A stretch of 64,000 nt of DNA from Rhizobium sp. TH2 (GCF_024707525.1 NZ_CP062231.1:5369501-5433500), one strand, 5' to 3'. Shown: positions 35,607-45,393, counted from the stretch's first letter. The notes: a model not told the origin generated them from the sequence alone. Program-made: numbers and translations.

Positions 35607-36875
35607 TTACTGGATCTGGCCTTCGGCCTGGCTCTGAATCTTCTTCAGCACCTCGTCCACATTGGCACCCTTGGCGAGGTCGGGCAGGTGCGCGGTGACT
35701 GCGGTATCCACTTCATTGGTGAAGATGCCGTAGTTGACCGATGGAACCTTGGCCAGCCAATCGGAGAAGTTCTGCCACACCGGTTCGCCGCCGAAGAATT
35801 CATCCGACTTTGAATAGGCCGGGCCGGAGCGGGCCGAAAGCAGCGAGCCGACGGCGCCCTGATCGACCAGGATCTTCTGGTAGAAGTCGGAGTCCTTGGC
35901 ATAGACCTCGTTGAGGAAGTCGATCGCCTCGTCCTTCTCGGCCGAGCTTTCCATCACATACCAGCTCGAACCGCCGAGGTTCGAGGCATGCGATGCGCCC
36001 TCGATGTTCAGCTTCGGAATCGGTGCCACGCCCCACTTGCCGGACTGGTCGGCCTGCGCCTTGACGGTTCCGGTGATCCAGACGCCTGTCGTCACCGTGG
36101 CAGCGTCACCCGATGTGAAGGCCGAAACCCATTCGGTCCATCCGGCCGCAGGCTTGTAGATGCCGGCCTGCAGGATCTTCTGCTCGGTTTCGAGCGCCGC
36201 CTTCAGCGCCGGGTTGCCTTCGATCGACAGATTGCCGTCCTTATCGAAATACCAGCCGCCGGCCGACTGCATCAGGATGCGGATGAAACCGGCGTCATTG
36301 ACGTCGAGGCCCATCATCTTCTTGCCGGTCTTGGCTTCGATCGCCTTGCCGATCTCGATGAACCGGTCCCAAGTAATGTTCTGCATGTCCTCAGGCTTGA
36401 AGCCGGCCTGTTCGAGATAGTCCTTGCGGTAGTAGAGGCCGGTCACGCCAGAATCGAAGGGCATGCCATAGACCTTGCCGTCCACCGTCATCAGTTGCAC
36501 CTTGTAGGGTGCGAAGCCGGAATAGTCGATCTTGCCGGACATTTCGGCAAAGGCGCCGGGGAAGGACTGCAGGTATTTCTGCGCGCCGTAATCCTCGATC
36601 AGGACGATATCCGGCAGCGCGTCGGTGGTGCCTGACGACAACGCGGTCTGCAGCTTCTGCTCGACATCGGTCTTGGCGAAATCGACGACGTTGAACGTGG
36701 TTCCGGGATGCTTGGCGGTATAGCGGGCGCCGGCTTCCTTCATGATCGCGACGTTGAAGTTCGGGTCCCAGCACCAGATGGTCACTTCGCCGGCGAATGC
36801 GGCGGATGCCGCGAAGATGCTCGCTCCGGCGAGTGCCGCCGCTGCAAAGCGCGATAGAATCGTCCTGTTAGCCAT
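35607..36875 (-). CDS. Periplasmic sugar-binding protein (SBP family 1)
   Basis: 422 residues with a Sec signal peptide (hydrophobic core AAAALAGASIFAASAAF, cleavage after about residue 28). The mature start EVTIWCWDPNFNVAIMKEAG and the GVTGLYYRKDYLEQAG, TTGVWITG and GGSSWYVME blocks are typical of CUT1 extracellular solute-binding proteins. GGGAGG lies before the ATG. First gene of the GH2 operon, with an operator-like repeat about 95 bases upstream. An oligosaccharide ligand is expected from the GH2 enzyme. Confidence 0.92.
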   Translation of the reverse strand: MANRTILSRFAAAALAGASIFAASAAFAGEVTIWCWDPNFNVAIMKEAGARYTAKHPGTTFNVVDFAKTDVEQKLQTALSSGTTDALPDIVLIEDYGAQKYLQSFPGAFAEMSGKIDYSGFAPYKVQLMTVDGKVYGMPFDSGVTGLYYRKDYLEQAGFKPEDMQNITWDRFIEIGKAIEAKTGKKMMGLDVNDAGFIRILMQSAGGWYFDKDGNLSIEGNPALKAALETEQKILQAGIYKPAAGWTEWVSAFTSGDAATVTTGVWITGTVKAQADQSGKWGVAPIPKLNIEGASHASNLGGSSWYVMESSAEKDEAIDFLNEVYAKDSDFYQKILVDQGAVGSLLSARSGPAYSKSDEFFGGEPVWQNFSDWLAKVPSVNYGIFTNEVDTAVTAHLPDLAKGANVDEVLKKIQSQAEGQIQ

Positions 36876-36969
36876 TGTTTCCTCCCTCGGAATGGTTCGA
36901 AACAGGTTCTCCTCTCCTGTCTCGTAGGGGAAGTTTTACCGAAAATCAGGCAACGAGCAAGGAAAATTT

Positions 36970-36983
36970 AGTAAATATTTATT
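36970..36983. promoter_or_regulatory. LacI-type operator-like repeat upstream of the importer operon
   Basis: AGTAAATATTTATT: arms AGTAAA and TTTATT match at 5 of 6 positions around TA. The same core appears as a better palindrome at 38125-38138 in front of the LacI gene, which supports a shared regulator. Confidence 0.5.
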
Positions 36984-37010
36984 GCGCCTGCGAAGAGGCT
37001 GGCAAAAGTA

Positions 37011-38057
37011 TTATGATTCCAGCGGCTTGCGGCAACTTCCGCGCCAGACCAGTTCGGTAGCAATACGCACCTGCTTGCCATAATCGCGGCCTGAGAGCCG
37101 TTCGAGCAGCAGATCGACCGCCGTTTCGCCGATATGCTCGCCATGGATTTTCACGGTGGTGAGCGGCGGGGTGAGGAACTGCGCGACGGGAATGTCGTTG
37201 AAGGAAATGATCGAGATATCGCTCGGAATGGAGAGCCCGCGTTCCTGCGCCGCGCGATAGGTGCCTATGGCCATATTGTCGTTGGCGGTGATGATCACGT
37301 CGGGTCGCCTGTCCAGATCAAGCAGGCCCTGGGCCAGCCGGTACCCGGTTTCGAGCCGAAGGTTCTGGCCGTTGACGTTGCTGCCGAGCGCCAGCAGCTC
37401 CGGATCGAAACTGTTATTGGCCTTTTGCCATTCGATATAGGCGGCGCAGCGCCGCTCGCCGAAATGGAGCGTCTCGCCGTTCAGATGTTCGTGGCTGCCG
37501 ATGAAGCCGATCCGCTTGTAGCCGCTGGCTTTCAAGCCTTCCAGGATCTTCACCGTCGCCACGCCGACATCCGAAAAGACGCTGTCCAACGTATCGATCT
37601 TCGGGTCGAAATCGGCCATCACCACATGCTGGGCATGTTCGCGGAACCAGGCGATCTCACTATCGGAATGCTTGCCGATGACGATGACGCCCGAGACGCC
37701 CGACAGCAGCGAAGCTTCGGGCAGTGCATCGGAATGGAAGACTTTGACGATCTCGGACTTGAGTTCGCGGCAGCGGTTCTCGATGCCGAGCCGAACGCCG
37801 ACATAGTAGGGATCGGCGATTTCGTCTGAGGGTTCGAGGAAATGGATGATCGCCAGCCGGGTGAGCATGCTCGGCGCGGCCTGGCCGTTGGCCTTGTTGC
37901 GGTTGCGCGGCGTCTCGTAATTCAGCGCCTCCGCGGTCTCGATGATCGCCTGCCGCTTGACGGGGGAAATCGACAGCGCCGGATCGTAGTTCAGCACTCG
38001 CGACACCGTGGCCGGCGATACGCCGACGGCCTTGGCGATTTCCTTGATCGTGACCAT
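37011..38057 (-). CDS. LacI/GalR-family transcriptional regulator
   Basis: 348 residues. Residues 1-25 are the LacI headpiece (TIKEIAKAVGVSPATVSRVL) and a periplasmic-binding-protein-like effector domain follows, with IGFIGSHEHLNGE, DVIITANDNMAIGTYRA and SIISFNDIPVAQF typical of GalR proteins. ATG at 38057 is chosen because it begins the conserved HTH; the open frame to 38297 has no homology-like content and passes through the operator. It lies 135 bases upstream of the importer operon on the same strand and probably represses it until an imported sugar is present. Confidence 0.9.
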   Translation of the reverse strand: MVTIKEIAKAVGVSPATVSRVLNYDPALSISPVKRQAIIETAEALNYETPRNRNKANGQAAPSMLTRLAIIHFLEPSDEIADPYYVGVRLGIENRCRELKSEIVKVFHSDALPEASLLSGVSGVIVIGKHSDSEIAWFREHAQHVVMADFDPKIDTLDSVFSDVGVATVKILEGLKASGYKRIGFIGSHEHLNGETLHFGERRCAAYIEWQKANNSFDPELLALGSNVNGQNLRLETGYRLAQGLLDLDRRPDVIITANDNMAIGTYRAAQERGLSIPSDISIISFNDIPVAQFLTPPLTTVKIHGEHIGETAVDLLLERLSGRDYGKQVRIATELVWRGSCRKPLES

Positions 38058-38124
38058 CCCGTCTAATCCAGTCTTGTCGTTCCAAGCATGATGACACAAA
38101 TTCCGGCAATCCGGAACGTGTTTC

Positions 38125-38138
38125 AGTAAATTTTTACT
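38125..38138. promoter_or_regulatory. LacI-type operator-like palindrome upstream of the regulator gene
   Basis: AGTAAATTTTTACT: perfect 6-bp arms AGTAAA/TTTACT around TT, about 70 bases before the LacI start. A weaker third version, AGTAAAATATTCAC, is at 38214-38227. It suggests autoregulation. Confidence 0.5.
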
Positions 38139-38345
38139 ACCCATTGAAGTCGGCGGAACTGTCCGTGACCCGGAAGCGCCGGGATAACAGCGGCTTGCCC
38201 GATATATCCAAGCAGTAAAATATTCACAAGGCGCATGAGGTCCCCAACGGTACGGCTGTTGAGGGAACGTTTTGGCGCGGCGAGCCGTTTTCCTCATGCC
38301 AACCCGTTCGAGCGGTCAAGGAGGCCGCGCAGGAAGGAGACCATC

Positions 38346-38459
38346 ATGGACATGACCTATCCCGTCGAGAACCGGAAGCCCTGGGGGGCATCCCTTACCC
38401 TTTCCTCAATTATTATCGCGCTCTATCTCATCTTCTCGGCCTATCAGGCCAGCATGTAG
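38346..38459 (+). CDS. 37-residue single-pass membrane peptide
   Basis: A short ORF supported by an excellent ribosome site, AGGAAGGAGACCATC before ATG. The peptide has a polar N-terminus with a Pro-Trp pair (KPWG) and one hydrophobic helix (LTLSSIIIALYLIFSA), so it likely sits in the inner membrane. It is followed after 28 bases by a strong hairpin, giving it the look of a small monocistronic gene. No family recognised; small single-pass proteins with this build often attach to larger membrane complexes. Confidence 0.62.
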   Translation: MDMTYPVENRKPWGASLTLSSIIIALYLIFSAYQASM

Positions 38460-38486
38460 GCGCAGGTCACACATCGCCAGATTTGC

Positions 38487-38512
38487 CGGCCCTGGAATGC
38501 CTTCCGGGGCCG
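38487..38512 (+). terminator. Hairpin after the small membrane-peptide gene
   Basis: CGGCCC-T-GGAA / TTCC-G-GGGCCG: eleven base steps with one mismatch and a 4-base loop TGCC. There is no T-run, so termination strength is uncertain, but its placement 28 bases after the stop fits. Confidence 0.5.
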
Positions 38513-38624
38513 AATTGCGTTAGCCCAACAACGTTCTCCGGCGCATTCATTCCCGACTCCCATTTTGCATCGCAACATGCCATAAGCCCGGCCGAAACAT
38601 TCCTCCCGTCCGGACCGCCCCCGC

Positions 38625-40247
38625 ATGATTCGCATCGAAAACATCTCCAAGCAGAACTCGCACCGTATTCTCTATATCGAGGCCTCGGCGGCCTTGAACC
38701 GCGGCGAGAAGATCGGCCTTGTCGGCGCCAACGGCTCGGGCAAGACGACGCTGTTCCGCATGATCACCGGCGAGGAACAGCCCGACGAGGGCCAGGTCTC
38801 GGTCGAGAAGAACATCACGATCGGCTATTTCAATCAGGATGTCGGCGAGATGTCGGGCCGCAGCGCGGTGGCCGAGGTCATGGAGGGCGCCGGTCCTGTG
38901 AGCGTGGTCGCGGCCGAGCTTCGCGAACTCGAGGCGGCGATGTCCGACCCCGACCAGATGGACAATATGGATGCGATCATCGAGCGCTATGGCGAGGTGC
39001 AATCGCGCTATGAGGAGCTCGACGGCTACGCGTTGGATGGCCGGGCACGGGAAGTTCTGGCGGGTCTCTCCTTCAGCCAGGAAATGATGGATGGCGATGT
39101 CGGCAAGCTCTCCGGCGGCTGGAAGATGCGCGTGGCACTCGCTCGCATCCTGCTCATGCGGCCCGATGCCATGCTGCTCGACGAACCGTCGAACCATCTC
39201 GATCTCGAAAGCCTGATCTGGCTCGAGGATTTCCTCAAGGGTTACGAGGGCGCGCTGCTGATGACCTCGCATGATCGCGAGTTCATGAACCGCATTGTGA
39301 ACAAGATCATCGAGATCGATGGAGGTTCGCTCACCACTTACTCCGGCGACTATGAATTCTACGAGCGCCAGCGCGCCGAAGGCGAAAAGCAGCAGCAGGC
39401 GCAGTTCGAACGCCAGCAGGCGATGCTCGCCAAGGAGATCAAGTTCATCGAGCGCTTCAAGGCGCGTGCATCGCATGCCGCCCAGGTGCAGAGCCGCGTC
39501 AAGAAGCTCGACAAGATCGAGCGCGTCGAGCCGCCGAAGCGCCGGCAGGTCGTCGCCTTCGAATTCCGCCCGGCGCCGCGTTCCGGCGAAGACGTCGTGA
39601 ACCTCAGGGGCGTGCACAAGCAATATGGCTCGAAGGTCATCTATGAGGGTCTCGATTTCATGATCCGCCGGCGCGAACGCTGGTGCATCATGGGCGTCAA
39701 TGGCGCCGGCAAATCCACGCTGCTCAAGCTGGTTACCGGTTCGACCGAACCGGACCAGGGCAATGTGTCGCTCGGCGCATCCGTCAAGATGGGCTATTTC
39801 GCCCAGCATTCCATGGACCTGCTGGACGGCGACCGCACGGTGTTCCAGTGGCTGGAAGATTCCTTCCCGCAGGCGGGGCAAGGCCCGCTTCGCGCCCTCG
39901 CCGGTTGCTTCGGCTTTTCCGGCGACGACCAGGAAAAGAAATGCCGCGTGCTTTCGGGTGGCGAGAAGGCCCGGCTGGTCATGGCCCGCATGCTGTTTGA
40001 TCCGCCGAACCTGCTGGTGCTCGACGAGCCGACCAACCATCTCGACCTCGACACCAAGGAAATGCTGATCAAGGCGCTCGGCGATTTCGAGGGCACGATG
40101 CTGTTCGTCAGCCACGACCGGCACTTCCTCGCCGAGCTTTCGAACCGGGTTCTCGAACTGACGCCCGAGGGCATTCATCGCTACGACGGCGGCTATACTG
40201 AATACGTCGCCCGCAGCGGCCACGAGGCGCCGGGGCTGAGGAGCTGA
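38625..40247 (+). CDS. ABC-F family ATPase (YbiT-like)
   Basis: 540 residues with two ABC domains and no membrane helices. Walker A motifs GANGSGKT (34-41) and GVNGAGKS (357-364), signatures LSGGW and LSGGEKAR, Walker [11 protein letters not shown] and [10 protein letters not shown]. The linker (about 240-320) is a charged Gln/Glu/Lys-rich helix pair, as in ribosome-associated ABC-F proteins. The length fits the YbiT class better than Uup or EttA. Probably a translation factor housekeeping gene, unrelated to sugar or EPS neighbours. ATG at 38625 has no strong ribosome site. Confidence 0.88.
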   Translation: MIRIENISKQNSHRILYIEASAALNRGEKIGLVGANGSGKTTLFRMITGEEQPDEGQVSVEKNITIGYFNQDVGEMSGRSAVAEVMEGAGPVSVVAAELRELEAAMSDPDQMDNMDAIIERYGEVQSRYEELDGYALDGRAREVLAGLSFSQEMMDGDVGKLSGGWKMRVALARILLMRPDAMLLDEPSNHLDLESLIWLEDFLKGYEGALLMTSHDREFMNRIVNKIIEIDGGSLTTYSGDYEFYERQRAEGEKQQQAQFERQQAMLAKEIKFIERFKARASHAAQVQSRVKKLDKIERVEPPKRRQVVAFEFRPAPRSGEDVVNLRGVHKQYGSKVIYEGLDFMIRRRERWCIMGVNGAGKSTLLKLVTGSTEPDQGNVSLGASVKMGYFAQHSMDLLDGDRTVFQWLEDSFPQAGQGPLRALAGCFGFSGDDQEKKCRVLSGGEKARLVMARMLFDPPNLLVLDEPTNHLDLDTKEMLIKALGDFEGTMLFVSHDRHFLAELSNRVLELTPEGIHRYDGGYTEYVARSGHEAPGLRS

Positions 40248-40389
40248 ATTTGCTTGCCGCGACCCGGTCCCGGAACTTGCATATCGCGTGCTTGATGGCC
40301 AATGTGGGACCAGGGATGTGAGCGATGGTCATGACCGTGTCTTATTTGCCGGTCTATCAGTGCCACGGAATGTGCGAGAGGGTGATTGT

Positions 40390-41358
40390 TTGACGCGAAT
40401 TCTGGTGACCGGCGGAGCGGGATTTCTGGGTGCGCATCTGTGCGAACGCCTGCTGGACATGGGCAATCACGTCACCTGCCTCGACAATCTCCACACGGGT
40501 GCCCGCCAGAATATTGCCGGATTGCTGGCCAATCCGAGATTCGAATTCGTCGAGCATTCGGTCATCGATGCATTCGATGGCAATTTTGACGAGATCTACA
40601 ATCTCGCATGCCCTGCTTCGCCGCAGCATTATCAACGCGATCCGGTCTATACGTTCAAGACCAGCGTGATCGGCACCTTGAACATGCTGGAGCTTGCCAG
40701 GCGCCGTGGCGCCAAACTCCTGCAGGCCTCGACGTCGGAGATTTACGGCGACCCGCTCGTCCATCCACAGAAAGAGAATTACTGGGGAAACGTCAATACG
40801 ATGGGCGTCCGTTCCTGCTACGATGAGGGCAAGCGCGGCGCCGAGACGCTGGTCTCGGATTTCCACCGGTTTCATGGCGTGAACACGCGAATCGTCCGGA
40901 TCTTCAACACCTACGGGCCCGGAATGAACCCGGAAGACGGCCGTGTCGTCTCCAATTTCATCATCCAGGCGCTCACGGGAAAAGACATTACCATCTACGG
41001 CGATGGCAGCCAGACGCGGTCCTTCTGTTATCGCGACGATCTGGTCGAAGGCATTATCGGGTTGATGAATGCGCCCGACCATGTCACCTTTCCCATCAAT
41101 ATCGGCAATCCTGTCGAGATCACGGTACGCAAACTTGCAGAGACCGTGCTCGCCATGATTGCTTCGAAATCTCGGATCGACTTCCGGCCATTGCCTGAGG
41201 ACGATCCGATGCAGAGATGTCCAGATGTTTCCCGGGCAAGGGAATATCTGGGCTGGGAGCCAAAGGTCCCGCTCCAAGAGGGCCTGGGGAACACCATCGA
41301 GTATTTCCGTCAAATTATTGCGTCTCGGTCGATCCCAAGCGTACCGAAGACTGCATAA
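40390..41358 (+). CDS. uxs: UDP-glucuronic acid decarboxylase (UDP-xylose synthase)
   Basis: 322 residues of an extended SDR: GGAGFLG (8-14), STSE (114-117), and Y144/K148 in the SCYDEGKR motif, which is the hallmark that separates UDP-xylose synthases from other NAD-epimerases; NTYGPGM and [12 protein letters not shown] also fit. It converts UDP-glucuronate to UDP-xylose with bound NAD. The start is a TTG at 40390, 7 bases after AGAGGG and directly at the first strand ([10 protein letters not shown]); the longer ATG-started frame adds 34 residues unlike the family. It lies 10 bases before the gene that makes its substrate. Confidence 0.9.
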   Translation: MTRILVTGGAGFLGAHLCERLLDMGNHVTCLDNLHTGARQNIAGLLANPRFEFVEHSVIDAFDGNFDEIYNLACPASPQHYQRDPVYTFKTSVIGTLNMLELARRRGAKLLQASTSEIYGDPLVHPQKENYWGNVNTMGVRSCYDEGKRGAETLVSDFHRFHGVNTRIVRIFNTYGPGMNPEDGRVVSNFIIQALTGKDITIYGDGSQTRSFCYRDDLVEGIIGLMNAPDHVTFPINIGNPVEITVRKLAETVLAMIASKSRIDFRPLPEDDPMQRCPDVSRAREYLGWEPKVPLQEGLGNTIEYFRQIIASRSIPSVPKTA

Positions 41359-41368
41359 GGAGAAAAAA

Positions 41369-42715
41369 ATGAAGGTAGCTATCATTGGTTCCGGCTATGT
41401 CGGCCTCGTCGCCGGCACATGCTTTGCGGAACTCGGCCACCAGGTGGTGTGCGTCGACAACGACGAAAGAAAAGTCACAGCGCTGAAGGGCGGCGCGATC
41501 CCGATCTACGAACCCGGTCTCGAGGACCTGGTGAAATCCAATGTGGCGGCCGGCCGCCTCGACTTCACGGAAGATCTCGGCCTCGCCCTCGAGGGCACCG
41601 ATGCGGCCTTTATCGCTGTCGGCACGCCGCCGCGCGTGACCGACGGCCATGCCGACATGAAATATGTCTATGCCGTGGCCCATGCCATAGCCGAAAAGGC
41701 AAGTGGCGACCTCGTCGTGGTCGACAAGTCGACGGTTCCCGTCGGCACCGGCGACGAAGTCGAGCGGATTCTCAGGACCACCGGCGGCAATTTCCGCTTC
41801 TCGGTCGTCTCCAATCCCGAATTCCTGCGCGAAGGTGTCGCGATCGACGACTTCCTGAAGCCGGACCGGATCGTCATCGGCAGCGAGGACGATTGGGCGA
41901 AGGCCGTGATTTCCAGGGTCTATGGCGTCGATGGCTTCAAGGGCGTCCCCGTCCTGCAAACCTCGCGCCGCTCGGCCGAACTGCTCAAATATGCCTCCAA
42001 CGCCTTCCTGGCGATGAAGATCACCTTCATCAATGAGGTCGCCGATCTCTGCGAAGCCGTCGGCGGCGATATCCGCGATGTCGCGAACGGCATCGGGCTC
42101 GATAGCCGCATCGGCCGCAAGTTCCTCAATGCCGGACCCGGTTACGGCGGCTCGTGCTTCCCGAAGGACACTCTGGCGATTTCCAAGACCGCGCGGGACT
42201 ATCGCGTACAACTGCGCACCGTCGAGGCTGTCATCCAGGTCAACGAGAATCGCAAGCGCGCAATGGCGCTGCGGGTGCTGGATGCCTGCAATGGTGTCGT
42301 TCGCGGCAAGACCATTGCCATTCTCGGCCTCGCCTTCAAGGCCGACACGGATGACATGCGCGATTCGCCTGCCATTCCGCTGGTCCAGGCGCTACAGGAT
42401 TTCGGCGCGCATATCAGGGCCTATGATCCCCAGGCGATGACCAACGCCGGGAAAATCCTTACCGACGTCGAGTTCTGCAAGGACGCCTATGACGCCGCGA
42501 CCGGTGCCGACGCTGTCGTGACAGTGACCGAGTGGACCGAGTTCAAGGAGATGAACCTGCCCAGGCTCCGCCAGGTCATGCGGTCGCCGCTGCTCATCGA
42601 TTTCCGCAATCTCTATTCGGTGGACGACGTCAAGAACGACGGCTTCGAATACTGGTCCATCGGGCGGCGCACCGAGACCGAGCCCACTCTCAGCCAGTCC
42701 TTGGCGGCTGAGTAA
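41369..42715 (+). CDS. ugd: UDP-glucose 6-dehydrogenase
   Basis: 448 residues. N-terminal GSGYVGLVAG NAD motif, AVGTPPRVTDGHAD, KSTVPVGTG, EFLREGVAIDDF, and the catalytic C263 in GYGGSCFPKD; all classic UGDH blocks. It oxidises UDP-glucose to UDP-glucuronate. The ATG at 41369 follows AAGGAGAAAAAA. Between UDP-xylose synthase and GalU it forms a precursor cassette for acidic or xylose-containing polysaccharide. Confidence 0.95.
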   Translation: MKVAIIGSGYVGLVAGTCFAELGHQVVCVDNDERKVTALKGGAIPIYEPGLEDLVKSNVAAGRLDFTEDLGLALEGTDAAFIAVGTPPRVTDGHADMKYVYAVAHAIAEKASGDLVVVDKSTVPVGTGDEVERILRTTGGNFRFSVVSNPEFLREGVAIDDFLKPDRIVIGSEDDWAKAVISRVYGVDGFKGVPVLQTSRRSAELLKYASNAFLAMKITFINEVADLCEAVGGDIRDVANGIGLDSRIGRKFLNAGPGYGGSCFPKDTLAISKTARDYRVQLRTVEAVIQVNENRKRAMALRVLDACNGVVRGKTIAILGLAFKADTDDMRDSPAIPLVQALQDFGAHIRAYDPQAMTNAGKILTDVEFCKDAYDAATGADAVVTVTEWTEFKEMNLPRLRQVMRSPLLIDFRNLYSVDDVKNDGFEYWSIGRRTETEPTLSQSLAAE

Positions 42716-42740
42716 CGATCAACAGATACATGATGACGCG

Positions 42741-42763
42741 CCGGCCAGCACTTCGCTGGCCGG
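42741..42763 (+). terminator. Strong hairpin after the UDP-glucose dehydrogenase gene
   Basis: Perfect 9-bp arms CCGGCCAGC/GCTGGCCGG around ACTTC, 26 bases after the stop. No T-run follows. It separates the xylose-synthase/dehydrogenase pair from galU. Confidence 0.6.
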
Positions 42764-42955
42764 ATGGAAATTCGCGCGAAAAAACGCCGCGGGATGTGCC
42801 GCCTGAAATCCGTTCGCTGAAACGTGCGTCGCCTGACGCTAGTGCCGGCGTCCGGTCGCCAGTCTTGACTCGGTCGGACCGGCTGTGCTCGATTGAGAGC
42901 CGGGAGGAGCGCACCTCGAAGCGTCGCGATAAACGCTGACACTCTGGAGAAGCAC

Positions 42956-43834
42956 ATGCGTTCCGACAAAGTAAGAGTTGCCATTTTTCCCGTTGCTGGC
43001 TTGGGCACCAGGTTTCTTCCCGCCACCAAGGCGATTCCCAAGGAAATGATGACGGTGGTGGACAAGCCCGTCCTCCAATATGTCGTCGATGAGGCGATCG
43101 AGGCCGGGATCGAGCATTTCGTGTTTGTCACCGGCCGCGGCAAATCCGCGATCGAGGACTATTTCGATATCCAGTTCGAACTCGAATCCACGCTCCGCTC
43201 ACGAAACAAGACGGTCGAGCTGACGGCACTCGAAGCCATTCTGCCAAAGGCGGGTACGACAAGCTTCACCCGGCAGCAGGAGCCTCTGGGCCTTGGTCAC
43301 GCCGTGTGGTGCGCGCGTGACATCGTCGGCAACGAGCCCTTTGCGGTGCTGCTGCCCGACATGATCATGAAATCGGAAAAGGCCTGCCTGGCGGGCATGG
43401 TCGAGCTTCATGCCCAGAGCGGCGGCAATGTCATCGCCGTGGAGGAATGCGCCCCCGAACTGGCGCATCGCTACGGTATCGTCGGGCGCGGCGAGGATAT
43501 CGCCGATGGTTTCCGGATCACCGGCATGGTGGAGAAGCCGCCTCAGGGAACGGCACCGTCGAACTTCTTCATCAACGGCCGCTATATCCTGCAGCCGGAA
43601 ATTTTCAGCATTCTCGAAACCCAGGAACGTGGCGCCGGCAATGAGATCCAGCTCACGGACGGCCTCTTGAAGCTGCTGCAGAAGCAGGATTTCACGGCCT
43701 ATCACTACCGGGGCAAGACCTACGACACCGGCGCCAAGGATGGGTTCATCATGGCCAATGTCGCCTTCGCGCTCGATCGTCCGGAGATCAGGAGCCTGGT
43801 CGAGGCCGATATCAGATCGCTCGTTCACCCCTGA
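42956..43834 (+). CDS. galU: UTP-glucose-1-phosphate uridylyltransferase
   Basis: 292 residues with the nucleotidyltransferase start [19 protein letters not shown], the [11 protein letters not shown] segment, [14 protein letters not shown] and LLPDMIM (metal-binding Asp). This is GalU/ExoN, giving UDP-glucose from UTP and glucose-1-phosphate. ATG at 42956 follows GGAGAAGCAC; upstream in-frame sequence is not conserved-looking. It supplies the substrate of the adjacent dehydrogenase and of glucosyltransferases for EPS. Confidence 0.94.
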   Translation: MRSDKVRVAIFPVAGLGTRFLPATKAIPKEMMTVVDKPVLQYVVDEAIEAGIEHFVFVTGRGKSAIEDYFDIQFELESTLRSRNKTVELTALEAILPKAGTTSFTRQQEPLGLGHAVWCARDIVGNEPFAVLLPDMIMKSEKACLAGMVELHAQSGGNVIAVEECAPELAHRYGIVGRGEDIADGFRITGMVEKPPQGTAPSNFFINGRYILQPEIFSILETQERGAGNEIQLTDGLLKLLQKQDFTAYHYRGKTYDTGAKDGFIMANVAFALDRPEIRSLVEADIRSLVHP

Positions 43835-43935
43835 GGGATGATCGTTTCTGAGTGGAGATTGCCGGGGCCTGCGGCAATAGGGCCGGACTTCGGGGTTGCC
43901 CGGTAATTTCCATTCAGCTTATAAACAGGGCAGAC

Positions 43936-45375
43936 GTGCCTATCGCCCAAACGAAAACCAAGGTTATGCCATTGGCCTATGCAGAGCGATATACACCGGG
44001 CTTACCTCTTGTCCGCAGACGGACGTTTCTAGGGCTTGAACTAGGGGCTGATCTGTTCTTCACGGCGGCACTCTGCCTGCTCCTGACCTTCATCGTGGTG
44101 GAGGTGCGCTATGAGGCCGCCGCATCGTCGCTCAGCCGCGAGACGCTCGGCCTCGCCGTGATCGAGGGTGCCGGCGGTGATATGATCCGCCAGCTCACCT
44201 ATTTCATGACATTCTTCGTCGTGGGGGGCGCGACCTTCATCTTCATGCGGCCGAGATCGATCATCCCGATTTCGACGGCTTACAATGTGGCGTGTCTCTG
44301 GTGCCTGTTCAGCGCGATCTACGCCATTCAACCGGGCATTTCCATTCGCCGCGCCATCGGCATGTACATCATCCTTCTGGCCGTCGGTTGGTGCATCCAG
44401 AACCTGGGCGCCGCCAAGACCATACGGGCGGTGTACATATTCCTGGCCGGCGTCATCATGGCGTCCTATATCGCGGTGCTGCTGTCGAGAATTCCGATCT
44501 TCTCGTTCGCCGTCCATCCGGCCGATGAGATCGATACGTCGCTGGTAGGGGCCTGGCGCGGTGTGATCCCCCACAAGAATATCGCCGGCGCGGTGATGAT
44601 CCACGCTTCGCTCTTCTTCTTCCATCATGCGATCAGCAGACGGAAACCGCTGGATTTCCTGTTCTTCGCCCTTGCGGCAGTGTTCCTGATCTTCACCAAG
44701 TCCAAGACATCGATAGGCTGGTTCCTGATCGTGCTGATGTCGGGCCTCGGCTACCGGGCCATCATGCTTTACGGCCTGCGCCCCTTCTTCAATGTCGCGA
44801 TGGCATGTATAGGGTTCTGGATCGCCGTGATGACATGGGCCGAATGGGACGTGGTGCTGGCCTTCTTCTCCGATCCCGAGAACCTCTCCGGCCGCATCGG
44901 CATCTGGGAGTCCGTGATGCCCTTTATTCAGACGCATCCGTTTTTCGGCTCGGGCTACGGCTCATTCTGGGCCATCGGATATTCATCGCCGATCTACGAG
45001 AGCGCGGTGAGCGAATTCGTCACCCAGATCGGCCATTCCCATAGCGGCTATATCGAGGTGCTTCTCACCACTGGTATTGTGGGGCTGACGCTCGCCATCA
45101 TCGCTCTGATGATCGTACCCTATTACCGCTTCGCCAATCCGCTGACTTCGGACCTGAAACTGAACGCGATGCTGTTCTCGATGTGGCTGTTCGGCATGCT
45201 GCAGAACTTCACCGAGAGCCAGTTCTTCTCGCCCGACAAGCAGAGCTGGGTGTTTGTCGTCATAGCGATCACGATCATTCACTCCAGGCACATGTCCGCG
45301 AAGTCTAGGGACTACGAATGGCTGGCCGCCACCCATTGGCCGCCGGCAAAGCCGCAGCAATTGCTGCGACAATAG
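43936..45375 (+). CDS. ExoQ/O-antigen-ligase-like polysaccharide polymerase
   Basis: About 479 residues with ten or more hydrophobic helices and a large periplasmic loop bearing GRIGIWESVMPFIQTHPFFG and HSHSGYIEVLLTTGI, the Wzy_C/ExoQ pattern. It would polymerise lipid-linked repeat units in the inner membrane. Start uncertain: GTG at 43936 has AGGG 6 bases upstream, while ATG at 43966 is 30 bases on; the frame also extends to 43852 without a good site. It follows galU by about 100 bases and is followed after 18 bases by the GH10 gene, so these are likely co-transcribed. Confidence 0.85.
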   Translation: MPIAQTKTKVMPLAYAERYTPGLPLVRRRTFLGLELGADLFFTAALCLLLTFIVVEVRYEAAASSLSRETLGLAVIEGAGGDMIRQLTYFMTFFVVGGATFIFMRPRSIIPISTAYNVACLWCLFSAIYAIQPGISIRRAIGMYIILLAVGWCIQNLGAAKTIRAVYIFLAGVIMASYIAVLLSRIPIFSFAVHPADEIDTSLVGAWRGVIPHKNIAGAVMIHASLFFFHHAISRRKPLDFLFFALAAVFLIFTKSKTSIGWFLIVLMSGLGYRAIMLYGLRPFFNVAMACIGFWIAVMTWAEWDVVLAFFSDPENLSGRIGIWESVMPFIQTHPFFGSGYGSFWAIGYSSPIYESAVSEFVTQIGHSHSGYIEVLLTTGIVGLTLAIIALMIVPYYRFANPLTSDLKLNAMLFSMWLFGMLQNFTESQFFSPDKQSWVFVVIAITIIHSRHMSAKSRDYEWLAATHWPPAKPQQLLRQ

Positions 45376-45393
45376 CTGCCAAAGGAAAACGAC

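Noticed and set aside
38058..38297. 80-residue N-terminal extension of the LacI-type regulator
   Set aside because: The family begins with the HTH at residue 1-5; the extension crosses the likely operator.
38547..40223. 558-codon minus-strand frame over the ABC-F gene
   Set aside because: Antisense to a clear ABC-F ATPase with all motifs; composition is that of a reverse-frame artefact.
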